Of a stretch of DNA of 40,354 nucleotides, positions 26,427 to 34,365 are shown piece by piece (the first letter of the stretch is position 1; each line of letters opens with the position of its first letter). The stretch is from Candidatus Bathyarchaeota archaeon (lineage in GTDB: Archaea; Thermoproteota; Bathyarchaeia; 40CM-2-53-6; RBG-13-38-9): assembly GCA_018396915.1 (NCBI GenBank), contig JAGTRD010000014.1, forward strand, positions 1-40,354. Direction: 5' to 3'. Below the pieces are notes generated by a model. The model had not been told where the DNA came from. It did not search any database and was given only the letters and a program-made list of their open reading frames with translations. The translations under genes and the position numbers were made by a program.

Positions 26427-28659
26427 TGGTTGGATAATCGACCTGTACCGGAAAGGAAATTTTATGGTTGTCTGGCTGAAGGAGCCAGACGGCAATGCCG
26501 TGAGGATAATCGATACTTGGCGGCAACACATCTTTGTGGCTGGAGAACGCAGAGATCTATTAAACCTTGCTGAAGAGTTGCATGTTGAAGACATAGGCTT
26601 CGATGAGAAATTTGTTAGACCTGAAGATGACGAGCCATCCATAGTCCTGAAAATTCCAGTCGAGAACAACTGGAACGCTGAACAGATCGCGAGGATGATT
26701 ATGGCCCATGGAGGTTACAGACGCTACGAACTATACAATGTAGACGTAGCGCCGAGCCAACTATACATGTACGAGAAAGGGATATACCCCTTCGGATATT
26801 TACAGGCCACCTCGAAGGGCGATACTGTTTGTTGGAAGCTCAAGGATAGCCTAGAATCGACAGACTATGAGATCCCGCCGCTCAGGAAGGCAGAGCTCTC
26901 AGTGAAGACCAGTATGAAAGGAAGATTACAGAGCCTATCCGACCCAATAGAGTCGATCACTGTGAGAACAGATGATGAAGATTATTGCATCGATTTGGGT
27001 GATGAAGGGCAGAAACTCATCACCTTATCAGAGACCATAAAAGAAATCGATCCAGACATAATCTACACGGTAGGCGGCGACAAGTTCATCTTCCCATACC
27101 TTTCACATAGAGCAATCGCCAATAATGTATTAGAACAATTCACTATAGACAGGGAATCGACCCCTCTCAAAGCCAGGTATGGAGAGGGACAGACCTACAT
27201 AAGTTATGGGAGGATATACCACCGACCAGCCCCTACAAGGATCCCTGGAAGGATCCATATCGACATAGGTAGATACACACTATACAAGGAGTGCGGCCTA
27301 CATGGTATAATAGAGGTAGCCCGCCTATGCAGAATCCCAGTCCAAAGAGTTATCGATACGACGATAGGGACGAGCATGACCTCAGCCCAACTTTATGAGG
27401 CGACAAGCCTAGGCATATTGATCCCATGGAGGAAGACATATGTTGAGAGGCTAAAGACCGCTAGGGAACTCTTAACAGCCGATCGCGGAGGATTCTATTA
27501 TGAGCCGATAGTAGGCTTGCATGAGTCGGTTGGTGAACTTGACTTCACATCCCTATACCCGACGATAATGTTCAAAAAGAACATCAGCGGGGAGACCATA
27601 AGATGCGAATGTTGCCCAGACTCTAAAAACAGGGTTCCAGAACTGGACTATAATATATGTGAGAGACGTGTAGGGATAGTTCCAAGAAGCCTCGGGATCA
27701 TACTGGAGAAGAGGAGGCTGTATAAAGAGTTAAGGCAGAGAACATTCGACCAGGATACCCGCAAGATCTATGAGATGAGGCAGGCTGCTTTAAAGTGGAT
27801 CCTAGTATGTGCATTTGGATATTTGGGATTCAAGAACGCCCGTTTCGGAAGGATCGACGCCCACATAGCGACATGCGCATTCGCCAGGAAGATATTGACG
27901 GACGCCGCCCATCTGGCTGAGTCGAGAGGATTCAAGATAATACACGGCATCGTAGACTCGTTGTGGCTTTGGAAGGAGGATGCTCAGGAGGATGATTATA
28001 GGAGGCTCAAGTTTGAGGTTGAGGAGGCAACGGGCTTCCCAGTCACCTTCGAAGGAGTCTACCGTTGGATAGTCTTCCTACCTTCAAAGATTCATAGTAG
28101 GATCCCAGTATTAAACAGATATTACGGTGTCTTAAAGGATGGAAGGATAAAGGATAGAGGCATAGCAACTAGAAGGGGCGACATGCCACCGATCATAAAG
28201 AGATGTATATGGGAAATACTTGATGTTCTGGCTGAAGCAAGGAATGCCAGGGAATTCTATGAGAAGCTGAGAACAACACCCAAGATCATTAACAGATACA
28301 TCCGCATGTTGAGGGAGGGTGTGGTGCCGGTTGAAATGTTGACGATTCAAAAGCGACTCTCAAAGAAGCTGAGCAGCTACAAGAATAAAGTCTGTCAAGC
28401 AATCGCTGCCGAGCAGCTATCTATGGGAGGAGGCGATGTTAGGATAGGTGAAGATGTAAGCTACATAATCGTCAATAGCAGAAGTAAGATTCCTAGCAGA
28501 CGTGTACTTGCATCAGCCCTTGTAAAGGGCCGAACATATGATGCTGATGCGTATGTAAACCTCCTCCTCTCAGCCGTAGAGACTATGCTCAAACCATTCC
28601 ATTTCACCTTAAAGCCAATGTTCTGTCTCAATTCAAAATTAAGCGTAAGATCAAGATGA
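26410..28659 (+). CDS. Inactivated B-family DNA polymerase homologue
   Basis: The 749-residue protein keeps the overall order of PolB, but the key residues are gone. Exo I reads SVKT instead of DIET (about 164), and Exo II reads GGDKFIFPY (the Asp is Ile227). Motif A is intact as DFTSLYPTIM (Asp378). Motif B is KWILVCAFGYLGF (462-474) instead of KXXXNSXYG. Motif C reads HGIVDSLWL (512-520), where the first Asp of DTD is Ile514. A cysteine-rich segment after motif A (Cys399, 401, 402, 417) may bind metal. It matches the described archaeal inactivated PolB family and should lack polymerase and exonuclease activity. Its operon partners are the RecA-like and small proteins. Confidence 0.92.
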   Translation: MMGTVDGWIIDLYRKGNFMVVWLKEPDGNAVRIIDTWRQHIFVAGERRDLLNLAEELHVEDIGFDEKFVRPEDDEPSIVLKIPVENNWNAEQIARMIMAHGGYRRYELYNVDVAPSQLYMYEKGIYPFGYLQATSKGDTVCWKLKDSLESTDYEIPPLRKAELSVKTSMKGRLQSLSDPIESITVRTDDEDYCIDLGDEGQKLITLSETIKEIDPDIIYTVGGDKFIFPYLSHRAIANNVLEQFTIDRESTPLKARYGEGQTYISYGRIYHRPAPTRIPGRIHIDIGRYTLYKECGLHGIIEVARLCRIPVQRVIDTTIGTSMTSAQLYEATSLGILIPWRKTYVERLKTARELLTADRGGFYYEPIVGLHESVGELDFTSLYPTIMFKKNISGETIRCECCPDSKNRVPELDYNICERRVGIVPRSLGIILEKRRLYKELRQRTFDQDTRKIYEMRQAALKWILVCAFGYLGFKNARFGRIDAHIATCAFARKILTDAAHLAESRGFKIIHGIVDSLWLWKEDAQEDDYRRLKFEVEEATGFPVTFEGVYRWIVFLPSKIHSRIPVLNRYYGVLKDGRIKDRGIATRRGDMPPIIKRCIWEILDVLAEARNAREFYEKLRTTPKIINRYIRMLREGVVPVEMLTIQKRLSKKLSSYKNKVCQAIAAEQLSMGGGDVRIGEDVSYIIVNSRSKIPSRRVLASALVKGRTYDADAYVNLLLSAVETMLKPFHFTLKPMFCLNSKLSVRSR

Positions 28660-28775
28660 GAGAGTTCGTAGTGGGTCTTGGCTTGAACTCCAAAGAAATG
28701 ATGAAATATTACCATACAATTGGCACATATCATGATATCCAGATGAAATAAATAGAGTTCCTAAGGAATGTCTAT

Positions 28776-29006
28776 GTGGCTTCCGGTCTCAGTACCAGAC
28801 CCAAGACCGGAATATCGAAGGTTGAAATACTGAAGACCTTTGCCAGAGGAATTGGTCTCAACCCTGAAAAGATCCTCACCGGGGAGGCCCTGGCTGAACC
28901 GCATAGAGTCTATGCTTCAACAAGTGAAAGAGAAGGCTACGAAATTCGATTGCTCAGTAAAGAACTAAAAGAACCGTTGAAGGAGGATGTTCTTTCTGAC
29001 AGATAG
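28776..29006 (+). pseudogene. Unrecognised ORF, probable remnant
   Basis: The frame encodes about 76 residues from GTG (ASGLSTRPKTGISKVEIL..., ending EDVLSDR). It continues upstream without a start codon to a TAA at 28749, before which protein-like sequence (MKYYHTIGTYHDIQMK) resumes in the same frame. That suggests a gene broken by a nonsense change. The helical run ILKTFARGIGLNPEKIL is loosely like the N-terminal core-binding part of tyrosine recombinases, but I cannot support that call. It lies between the PolB-like operon and a tRNA pair, in DNA that looks accessory. Confidence 0.35.
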
Positions 29007-29042
29007 TTTCAAAATGGGGCGTGGTATGTCATGATTTATGGA

Positions 29043-29061
29043 CTATCCGCTTTGCGGATAG
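29043..29061. repeat. Perfect 8-bp inverted repeat (hairpin)
   Basis: CTATCCGC and GCGGATAG are separated by TTT, giving a stable hairpin. It is followed by a pyrimidine run (ATCCTTTCTCT). It lies between the remnant ORF and the broken HEPN-like gene. It could act as a terminator for the upstream ORF or be the end of a lost element; no partner copy is seen in the window. Confidence 0.5.
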
Positions 29062-29112
29062 ATCCTTTCTCTGATGTGTCTGCAACTTTTCTAAAATAGG
29101 AGAAAGTGGAGT

Positions 29113-29615
29113 ATGCACTCAAGTCCTGAACTACATCTGAACCACGATGAAGAGAGATGCTGGAAAGATATCCAACGGTTTCGATTTTCACATCCATCTC
29201 CTGAAGGACAAGTTATCGGACTTTTCTGGAGAAAAGCTGTAGAGGCTTTTGCGAAAGGTGATTTCATTTGTTCAATCATACTGGCTGGTGTAACGTCAGA
29301 ATTGGCTCACAAAACGAGACTTCATGAACAAGGCGCCAAAATTAAAAGGCCTAACGGTAGGCCAAAGTCATGGAAAACTCATTTGATCAGTACGGGAAGA
29401 GTGATGAGATAAAGCTGCTCACAGAAAAAATCAAAGATGACTATCGAAATATTTGGGTTCATCTCAGCTACGACGAACTTAAATTGTTTCAACAGAGAGA
29501 AGGCGAGCCAGTGACGACGGATCCCGAAATTAACGTTGGGACCGCTTCTGCTAAGGTTTTAAGGCTTTTGGCACTGACATGTCAATTCTTGAAGATGCTC
29601 TTCGGCGGTAGCTGA
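29113..29615 (+). pseudogene. HEPN-like protein gene, frameshifted
   Basis: Two overlapping frames read as one protein of about 166 residues. The first (from ATG 29113, with GGAG upstream) carries FWRKAVEAFAKGDFICSIILAGVTSELAHK, a helix pair typical of HEPN-like proteins. The second carries IKDDYRNIWVHLSYDEL, which contains RNIWVH, an RX4H HEPN-type RNase motif. The switch of frame lies near 29375-29379, in the AAAA run of GGAAAACTC. Stepping back one base gives RPKSWK joined to NSFDQYGKSDEIK. The simplest view is a one-base deletion, real or from assembly; programmed -1 frameshifting is possible. No MNT-type antitoxin gene is adjacent. Confidence 0.55.
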
Positions 29616-29732
29616 GCAGTAACCGATACTTACCGCACCATTTTCATTAACTCTATTATTCGCAACTCATTGCTCGTGCTAGATGAAAGAGACTTTAGAG
29701 ACTGGGGTACTGGCATCTATTCATTGCCGGAG

Positions 29733-29847
29733 TGGTGCGGCCGCCGGGATTTGAATTCCCGGATCTTACATAGACCTCCCGGGTCACCGGCGGTCTGCGG
29801 GGAGACTTGGCAGGCCGATGTCTTAGACCAAGCTGGACTACGGCCGC
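29733..29847 (-). tRNA. tRNA-Gly (GCC) with two introns
   Basis: The acceptor stem GCGGCCG/CGGCCGC is followed by A73 and an encoded CCA. The D-arm is GTCC/AGAC with loop AGCTTGGTCTA. The anticodon stem is TCGGC/GCCGG and the loop is CTGCCA-C, giving GCC. Intron 1 (15 bases, 29793-29807) is at the canonical 37/38 position. Intron 2 (22 bases, 29756-29777) lies at 53/54, between the CCGGG 5' T-stem and TTCAAAT; it ends with a second CCGGG copy that mimics a T-stem with a 9-base loop. Removal gives a textbook tRNA-Gly. A TATA-like ATATATA run lies about 40-50 bases upstream. Confidence 0.9.
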
Positions 29848-29922
29848 TATCATTATCATGGTAGACTCAGATATGTTGATTTCAAGCATATATATCTATT
29901 AGTGGTCCGGTTTAGGACGGGT

Positions 29923-30057
29923 TGGTGCCGAGGGCCGGATACTCACAGACTCCTTGCCTGTTTTGAACCAGCGACAGCCCGGTCTTCAGCTTCACCCTTC
30001 TTGGTCGGGTGCTCTCCATAGTCTCCATATGGATGGATCAGGCTGAGCTACCTCGGC
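29923..30057 (-). tRNA. tRNA-Phe (GAA) with three introns
   Basis: The acceptor stem is GCCGAGG/CCTCGGC with A73 and encoded CCA. Intron 1 (21 or 22 bases, 30018-30038 or one longer) interrupts the D-loop after AGCCTG. Intron 2 (15 bases, 29991-30005) is at 30/31, splitting the 5' anticodon stem CCCG/G. The spliced stem CCCGG pairs with CCGGG around CTGAAGA, the classical Phe loop with G37. Intron 3 (22 bases, 29940-29961) is in the T-loop at 58/59 or 59/60, between TTCAAA and T. The T-stem is GCTGG/CCGGC. None of the introns is at 37/38. Confidence 0.88.
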
Positions 30058-30089
30058 ACCTGACTTTTAGAAACATGTAAAACAGAGAC

Positions 30090-30098
30090 TTAAATATT
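30090..30098 (-). promoter_or_regulatory. TATA-like box of tRNA-Phe
   Basis: On the minus strand AATATTTAA lies 33-41 bases upstream of the first base of tRNA-Phe, a suitable distance for archaeal TBP binding with a short 5' leader. The call is based on sequence and spacing. Confidence 0.5.
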
Positions 30099-30216
30099 CC
30101 GAGACATTTGCTGAACTATTTCATATAGATTCAGCTCAACCATCAACCATTCATCATATATGCGAGTTAAAGGCTCGTATTTCATGGATTGACATTTATC
30201 TGGGCGGAGGAGAGTT

Positions 30217-31062
30217 ATGAGAGTAGTTGATGTTTCAGAGATCATTCCAGTAGTGGCCAGACTTTGTGTAGAGGCGAATATCTATTTGGATAGGGATGTG
30301 ATTGAGAGTATTGAGGAGTTCGCTAGTGTTGAGGAGTCCCCTTTGGCCAGGGAGATATTGGAGCAGATCCTTGAGAATGCTCGGCTTGCAGCTGTGGAGA
30401 AGATGCCTATGTGCCAAGATACTGGAGTTGCCGTCGTATTTGTAGAGTTGGGGCAGGAGGTTTGCGTAGTGGGTGGGGATTTCAAGGATGCGATAAATGA
30501 GGGGGTCAGATTAGGCTATAGGGAAGGTTTCTTGAGAAGGTCCATGGTTGATGATCCCATATTCAACAGGAAGAATACTGGAGATAATACGCCAGCCGTC
30601 ATCCATACAGAACTTGTTCCAGGAAGGGATGTGAAAATTACTGTGGCTCCTAAGGGTGCTGGTTCAGAGAATATGAGTGAGGTTAGGATGTTGAGGCCTG
30701 CAGATGGTTTGGAGGGTCTGATGGAGTTTGTCGTCGACAGGGTTTCGAGGTCTGGAGGGATGCCTTGTCCACCGGTTATTGTTGGAGTTGGGGTTGGAGG
30801 TGACTTTGAACAGTGCGCATACCTGTCAAAGAAGGCTCTCCTCAGGCCTCTGAACGTGATAAATCCAGACCATAGATGGCGAAGTGTTGAGGATGAGCTT
30901 CTTAAGAGAATCAATAGGTTGGGTATAGGTCCGATGGGTCTGGGTGGTAGGACGACGGCTTTAGCCGTTCAAATCTCGGCGATGCCATGCCACATAGCAA
31001 GCCTGCCTGTGGCGGTGAACCTCCAATGCCACGCCCAAAGACACAAGACAGCAGTAATCTGA
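30217..31062 (+). CDS. fumA: Class I fumarate hydratase, alpha subunit
   Basis: This is the N-terminal-type subunit of the oxygen-sensitive [4Fe-4S] fumarase that interconverts fumarate and malate. Cluster cysteines are in KMPMCQDTGVAVVF (Cys66), GDFEQCAYLSKKA and the C-terminal QCHAQRHKTAVI. KNTGDNTPAVIHTELVPG and VAPKGAGSENMSEVRML are additional active-site segments. The length of 281 residues fits archaeal two-subunit enzymes. The ATG at 30217 follows GGCGGAGGAG. The beta subunit gene starts 16 bases after the stop. L-tartrate dehydratase is a close relative and cannot be wholly excluded. Confidence 0.93.
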   Translation: MRVVDVSEIIPVVARLCVEANIYLDRDVIESIEEFASVEESPLAREILEQILENARLAAVEKMPMCQDTGVAVVFVELGQEVCVVGGDFKDAINEGVRLGYREGFLRRSMVDDPIFNRKNTGDNTPAVIHTELVPGRDVKITVAPKGAGSENMSEVRMLRPADGLEGLMEFVVDRVSRSGGMPCPPVIVGVGVGGDFEQCAYLSKKALLRPLNVINPDHRWRSVEDELLKRINRLGIGPMGLGGRTTALAVQISAMPCHIASLPVAVNLQCHAQRHKTAVI

Positions 31063-31078
31063 GGAGACTCAGGAACCT

Positions 31079-31639
31079 ATGACTGAAAAGTTAAGAGTCT
31101 ATACGCCATTGGATGAGAGTGTTTTGGGGAGGCTTGAGGTCGGCCTCAAAGTCCTGATAACAGGGAAGATATACACCGCCAGAGACGCGGCCCATAAGAG
31201 GCTTACAGAATCGATAATGAAAGGAGAGAAGTTGCCCTTCGATGTTAAGGGTCAAGTCATATATTATACCGGCCCAACACCTGAAAAGCCTGGAGCCGTA
31301 ATAGGCTCAGCAGGCCCAACAACAAGCAGTCGAATGGACCCATACACACCCATACTCCTCGAGAATGGTTTGAAGGGGACCATAGGTAAAGGGCCACGCA
31401 GCAGGGAGGTTATAGAGGCGATGGTTAGAAATAGGGCTGTGTACTTCGCTGCAACCGGAGGCGTAGGCGTTCTTCTCGCCAAATCCATAAGAGAATCGAA
31501 GGTTGTAGCCTACCCTGACCTGGGACCTGAAGCGGTGAGGATGCTTGAGGTAGTTGACTTCCCATGCATAGTTGCAATAGACATATACGGCTCCAACCTC
31601 TATGAGATAGGTGTCAAAAAGTATAGGATTCAATGCTGA
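31079..31639 (+). CDS. fumB: Class I fumarate hydratase, beta subunit
   Basis: This 186-residue beta subunit completes the fumarase with the upstream alpha gene. Family landmarks are LRVYTPLDESVLGRLEVGLKVLITGKIYTARDAAHKR at the start, YYTGPTPEKPGAVIGSAGPTTSSRMD about residue 61, and GLKGTIGKGPRS, the segment that contributes catalytic residues. VYFAATGGVGVLLAKSI and the C-terminal YPDLGPEAVRMLEVVDFP are also typical. ATG 31080 follows GGAGACTCAGGAACCT. Same-strand spacing of 16 bases indicates one transcript. Confidence 0.93.
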   Translation: MTEKLRVYTPLDESVLGRLEVGLKVLITGKIYTARDAAHKRLTESIMKGEKLPFDVKGQVIYYTGPTPEKPGAVIGSAGPTTSSRMDPYTPILLENGLKGTIGKGPRSREVIEAMVRNRAVYFAATGGVGVLLAKSIRESKVVAYPDLGPEAVRMLEVVDFPCIVAIDIYGSNLYEIGVKKYRIQC

Positions 31640-31675
31640 AATGGAGGACATAATCACTCTTCAAACCTGAAACTC

Positions 31676-31843
31676 TTAAACATCGATTGCCAGCTCGAAT
31701 TGTCTATATTCAACTCTGAAAAGAGAGCATCCACATACCGGACACGGATTATCCCTAGTACAAAACTCAATTCTCCGGCCGCACCTCACACATTTACACG
31801 TGGGAACCTTCTCGATCTCAGACATTTCCTCAGGGACACCCAT
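31676..31843 (-). CDS. Small zinc-ribbon protein (55 residues)
   Basis: The frame from ATG 31843 encodes MGVPEEMSEIEKVPTCKC, then VRCGRRIEFCTRDNPCPVCGCSL, then a short tail ending in FELAIDV. The seven cysteines form a CXCXXC...CPVCGC zinc-ribbon-like knuckle, similar in size to RNA polymerase subunit P, but the match is not close enough to name it. A second in-frame ATG at 31825 would give 49 residues. A TGA closes the frame upstream. It is convergent with the fumarase operon and upstream of tRNA-Ala on the same strand. Confidence 0.65.
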   Translation of the reverse strand: MGVPEEMSEIEKVPTCKCVRCGRRIEFCTRDNPCPVCGCSLFRVEYRQFELAIDV

Positions 31844-32067
31844 CTTGACATGGCGAGTTCATCTTCAACTCGGCCATTAACGTCACCCTCCATAAAGGTT
31901 TAGGCTGAAATGAATATGTTAAGGCAGCATTTTTCGACTAAGCCTTCTCAGAAGAGGATACTGTAGACTTCGATTCCATATGTTTACTCATACAAGACGG
32001 CGAGAGTTTGAAAGAGAGATAGAATGGTTACTCTACGCCCCATCAAATAAGGTGAAAATGGGTTGAT

Positions 32068-32179
32068 TGGTGGACCGGGCGGGATTTGAACCCGCGACCT
32101 TCCGGTTTCTCGAGATACTATGCGAACCGGACGTTCCTTGGCCCCAAATGGTGGGCATACCAGACTGAACTACCGGCCC
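32068..32179 (-). tRNA. tRNA-Ala (CGC) with two introns
   Basis: The acceptor stem GGGCCGG/CCGGTCC contains the G3:U70 pair that defines tRNA-Ala, followed by A73 and encoded CCA. The D-stem is GTTC/GAAC with loop AGTCTGGTA. Intron 1 (21 bases, 32137-32157) follows A21 at 21/22. The anticodon stem is TCCGG/CCGGA with loop TTCGCA-A, giving CGC. Intron 2 (14 bases, 32107-32120) is at the canonical 37/38. The T-arm is GCGGG-TTCAAAT-CCCGC with no intron. The spliced molecule is a standard archaeal tRNA-Ala. Confidence 0.93.
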
Positions 32180-32202
32180 AACCCATCAATATGCTCGGTA
32201 GC

Positions 32203-32212
32203 GATTAATATC
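32203..32212 (-). promoter_or_regulatory. TATA-like box of tRNA-Ala
   Basis: On the minus strand GATATTAATC lies 24-33 bases upstream of the first base of tRNA-Ala. The composition and spacing fit an archaeal TATA box. Confidence 0.45.
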
Positions 32213-32734
32213 GGTTTAGGTGAGAAATCATCATATTCGTCCTCTCCATGGACGGCTTCACCTAGTAAGATAGAATGTCGTATCCTGAATTTAACAGACA
32301 TACTGAAACATTTTGCAGTTAACGATTCTCATATTTCTATTAAGTTGATAGGGGGTTGGTGCTCCAATGGGAGTGAAAATCGCTCATCGATATCGGTGGC
32401 TATTCCTAAGGATGAACGCGAGAAATCGAACCTTTCTGTAGTTGAGGTCCGGTATGATGAAACGTGGATCGTTATCGAAAAGCTCTTGAAGGATGATATG
32501 ACGTGATTATGGAGACAGCTGCAGTCATCGTATTCGAGAAGATGAAAGACTCGATTGAGGTTTTAAATTGGTTTAGAAGAATGTCCTCATAAAACTCGAC
32601 TGAGAACCTTTAACTCATCTCATCAGACTATCCAGACATTTTATTATAGAAATCAATATCTACCACTTTTCAATAGCAACTGAAGTGCTGACGTGGATCA
32701 GAGAGTTGAAGATTAAGCAGTTCATTATATAAGG
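32213..32734. other. Gene-free stretch, possible decayed coding sequence
   Basis: About 520 bases lie between tRNA-Ala and the MFS exporter. One plus-strand frame is open up to 32506 and encodes protein-like sequence (SVAIPKDEREKSNL, then VEVRYDETWIVIEKLLKDDM). It lacks ATG, GTG or TTG near a Shine-Dalgarno sequence, and the frame runs back through the tRNA antisense strand. I read it as non-coding or a gene remnant. I see nothing else in the interval apart from the MFS promoter near its end. Confidence 0.4.
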
Positions 32735-32791
32735 GTGATTTAGACGGAGTATAAGTGGGTTGCTCTGACGGTTACTACTGTTGGGGCTTTC

Positions 32792-34162
32792 ATGGTTGCC
32801 GTGGATACCAGTATAGTTGTTGTTGCTCTGCCTACTCTCCTCCATGATCTTGGTGCTTCCCTTCTGCATGGCGTCTGGATCATTACTGGGTATAGGTTGG
32901 CGTTGACTATTCTTCTGGTTGCTATTGGTAGGGTTGCTGACATGTTTGGGAGGGTGAGGCTGTATGTTCTCGGCTTCGCCTTTTTCACATTCTCTTCTGC
33001 TCTATGTGGGCTATCCCAGAGTGGTGACCAACTTGTGTTCTTCAGGATGCTTCAGGGTGTCGGTGGGGCTCTGATCATTGTGAATAGTGTGGCTTTGATA
33101 GCTGACGCTTTCCCACCTTCCCAGCTCGGTACAGGTATAGGGATGAACTTTATGGCTTTCAACTTTGGCGCAATAATCGGTTACACCCTGAGCGGTGTTA
33201 TAGTGGCTCTGGCTGGTTGGAGGTATATCTTCCTCATCAATATTCCAATAGGGGTCTTCGGAACCTTCTGGGCCTACATTAGGTTGAAGGAACTCCATCC
33301 GACTGTGAGGGAGAGTTTCGACTATCTTGGAGCATTGCTGTATTCTGCCTCGTTGACTTTGATTCTGGCAGGGTTGAGTTTTGAGGATTTAAACTCCCCC
33401 CTCACCGTCATACTTCTCGGTGCTGGTGTGATTCTTCTTCCATTATTCATCATCGTTGAGAAGAGGGTAGCCCATCCGACATTGGACCTGGCCCTCTTCA
33501 AGATCAGACTCTTCACAGCCGGCAACCTGGCGAGCCTACTCAACTCTTTAGCCTTCAACGCTCAACCTTTCCTTCTCACTCTATACTTCCAGCTTGTCAG
33601 GGGTGAGGATCCCTTAAGTACAGGCCTTCTCCTCATACCTTTGGAGGTTACTTTCCTCATATTCGGACCTTTAAGCGGCAGACTCTCAGACATATACGGC
33701 GCCAGGGGCCTGAGCAGTCTGGGTCTACTCCTCAGCGGTGCAGCCCTTCTCTGGCTTGGAAACGTCGACGCGGGGACAGACTACACAACCATAACATTGA
33801 TCCTCATAGCGTCAGGGGTCGGCAGGGGCCTATTCACATCACCGAACTCAAGCTCCATAATGTCATCGGTCCCAGCCCACCGAAGAGGTGTCGCAAACGG
33901 TGTTAGAACCACAATAGTCCAGACAGGCATAGTTGCGAGCATACCTCTATCCCTGGCCTTCATGACATTGGGTATGCCTTATGCTAGGCTGACCCAACTA
34001 ACCGGAGGAACCTCACCGATGACCCCTCAAGACATTCCAAAATTCCTCACAGCCATCCATCACGCCTTCAACATACTTGCAGTACTAACCTTCTCAGCAA
34101 TATTGCCATCCATATTGAGGGGGCCGAAACCGAACTTGGATAGTTTAGATAAAGCATCTTGA
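32792..34162 (+). CDS. MFS drug-exporter-like protein (DHA2, 14 TM) with unclear start
   Basis: The protein is a DHA2/EmrB-QacA family transporter. TM1 ends VAVDTSIVVVALPTLL, motif A is GRVADMFGRVRLYVLG, and motif C is in MNFMAFNFGAIIGYTLSG. The first ATG at 32792 cuts TM1. The upstream in-frame sequence (TEYKWVALTVTTVGAF) is clearly the true beginning of TM1 but has no normal start before an in-frame TAG at 32741. GTG 32735 precedes that TAG. Either the start is unusual (ACG 32744), or an amber mutation or sequence error has broken the N-terminus. A TATA-like TTATATAA is at 32725-32732. Substrate is unknown. Confidence 0.85.
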   Translation: MVAVDTSIVVVALPTLLHDLGASLLHGVWIITGYRLALTILLVAIGRVADMFGRVRLYVLGFAFFTFSSALCGLSQSGDQLVFFRMLQGVGGALIIVNSVALIADAFPPSQLGTGIGMNFMAFNFGAIIGYTLSGVIVALAGWRYIFLINIPIGVFGTFWAYIRLKELHPTVRESFDYLGALLYSASLTLILAGLSFEDLNSPLTVILLGAGVILLPLFIIVEKRVAHPTLDLALFKIRLFTAGNLASLLNSLAFNAQPFLLTLYFQLVRGEDPLSTGLLLIPLEVTFLIFGPLSGRLSDIYGARGLSSLGLLLSGAALLWLGNVDAGTDYTTITLILIASGVGRGLFTSPNSSSIMSSVPAHRRGVANGVRTTIVQTGIVASIPLSLAFMTLGMPYARLTQLTGGTSPMTPQDIPKFLTAIHHAFNILAVLTFSAILPSILRGPKPNLDSLDKAS

Positions 34163-34365
34163 GATTTGACCCGTTCCATCACACCCAACTAGGATCCGGC
34201 TCAAGATATGTTCTCGTCTCCTAAATAAGATCAAGCTGTATCCTCACGTCAAAGAGACCTGGCTCAGAGTATTCTCGGCATCCTTCACACTCGATTTCAA
34301 ATCCATGATCAAGTCAGAAGGAATCTCCTTGCTTCCACAGTAGATGATTGAATCCATGGTTTGTA

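Noticed and set aside
29744-29762. tRNA-Gly T-arm with a 9-base loop and no intron
   Set aside because: It leaves an oversized variable region of about 20 bases and a non-standard T-loop; a 22-base intron at 53/54 resolves both.
29670-29864. 64-codon open frames on both strands
   Set aside because: They run across tRNA-Gly with its introns and have no protein features; the RNA gene explains the sequence.
34198-34353. Short minus-strand frames downstream of tRNA-His, one with CEGCREYSEPGLFDV
   Set aside because: One is only 37 codons, and the cysteine-containing frame has no start codon after its upstream stop; not enough to call a gene.
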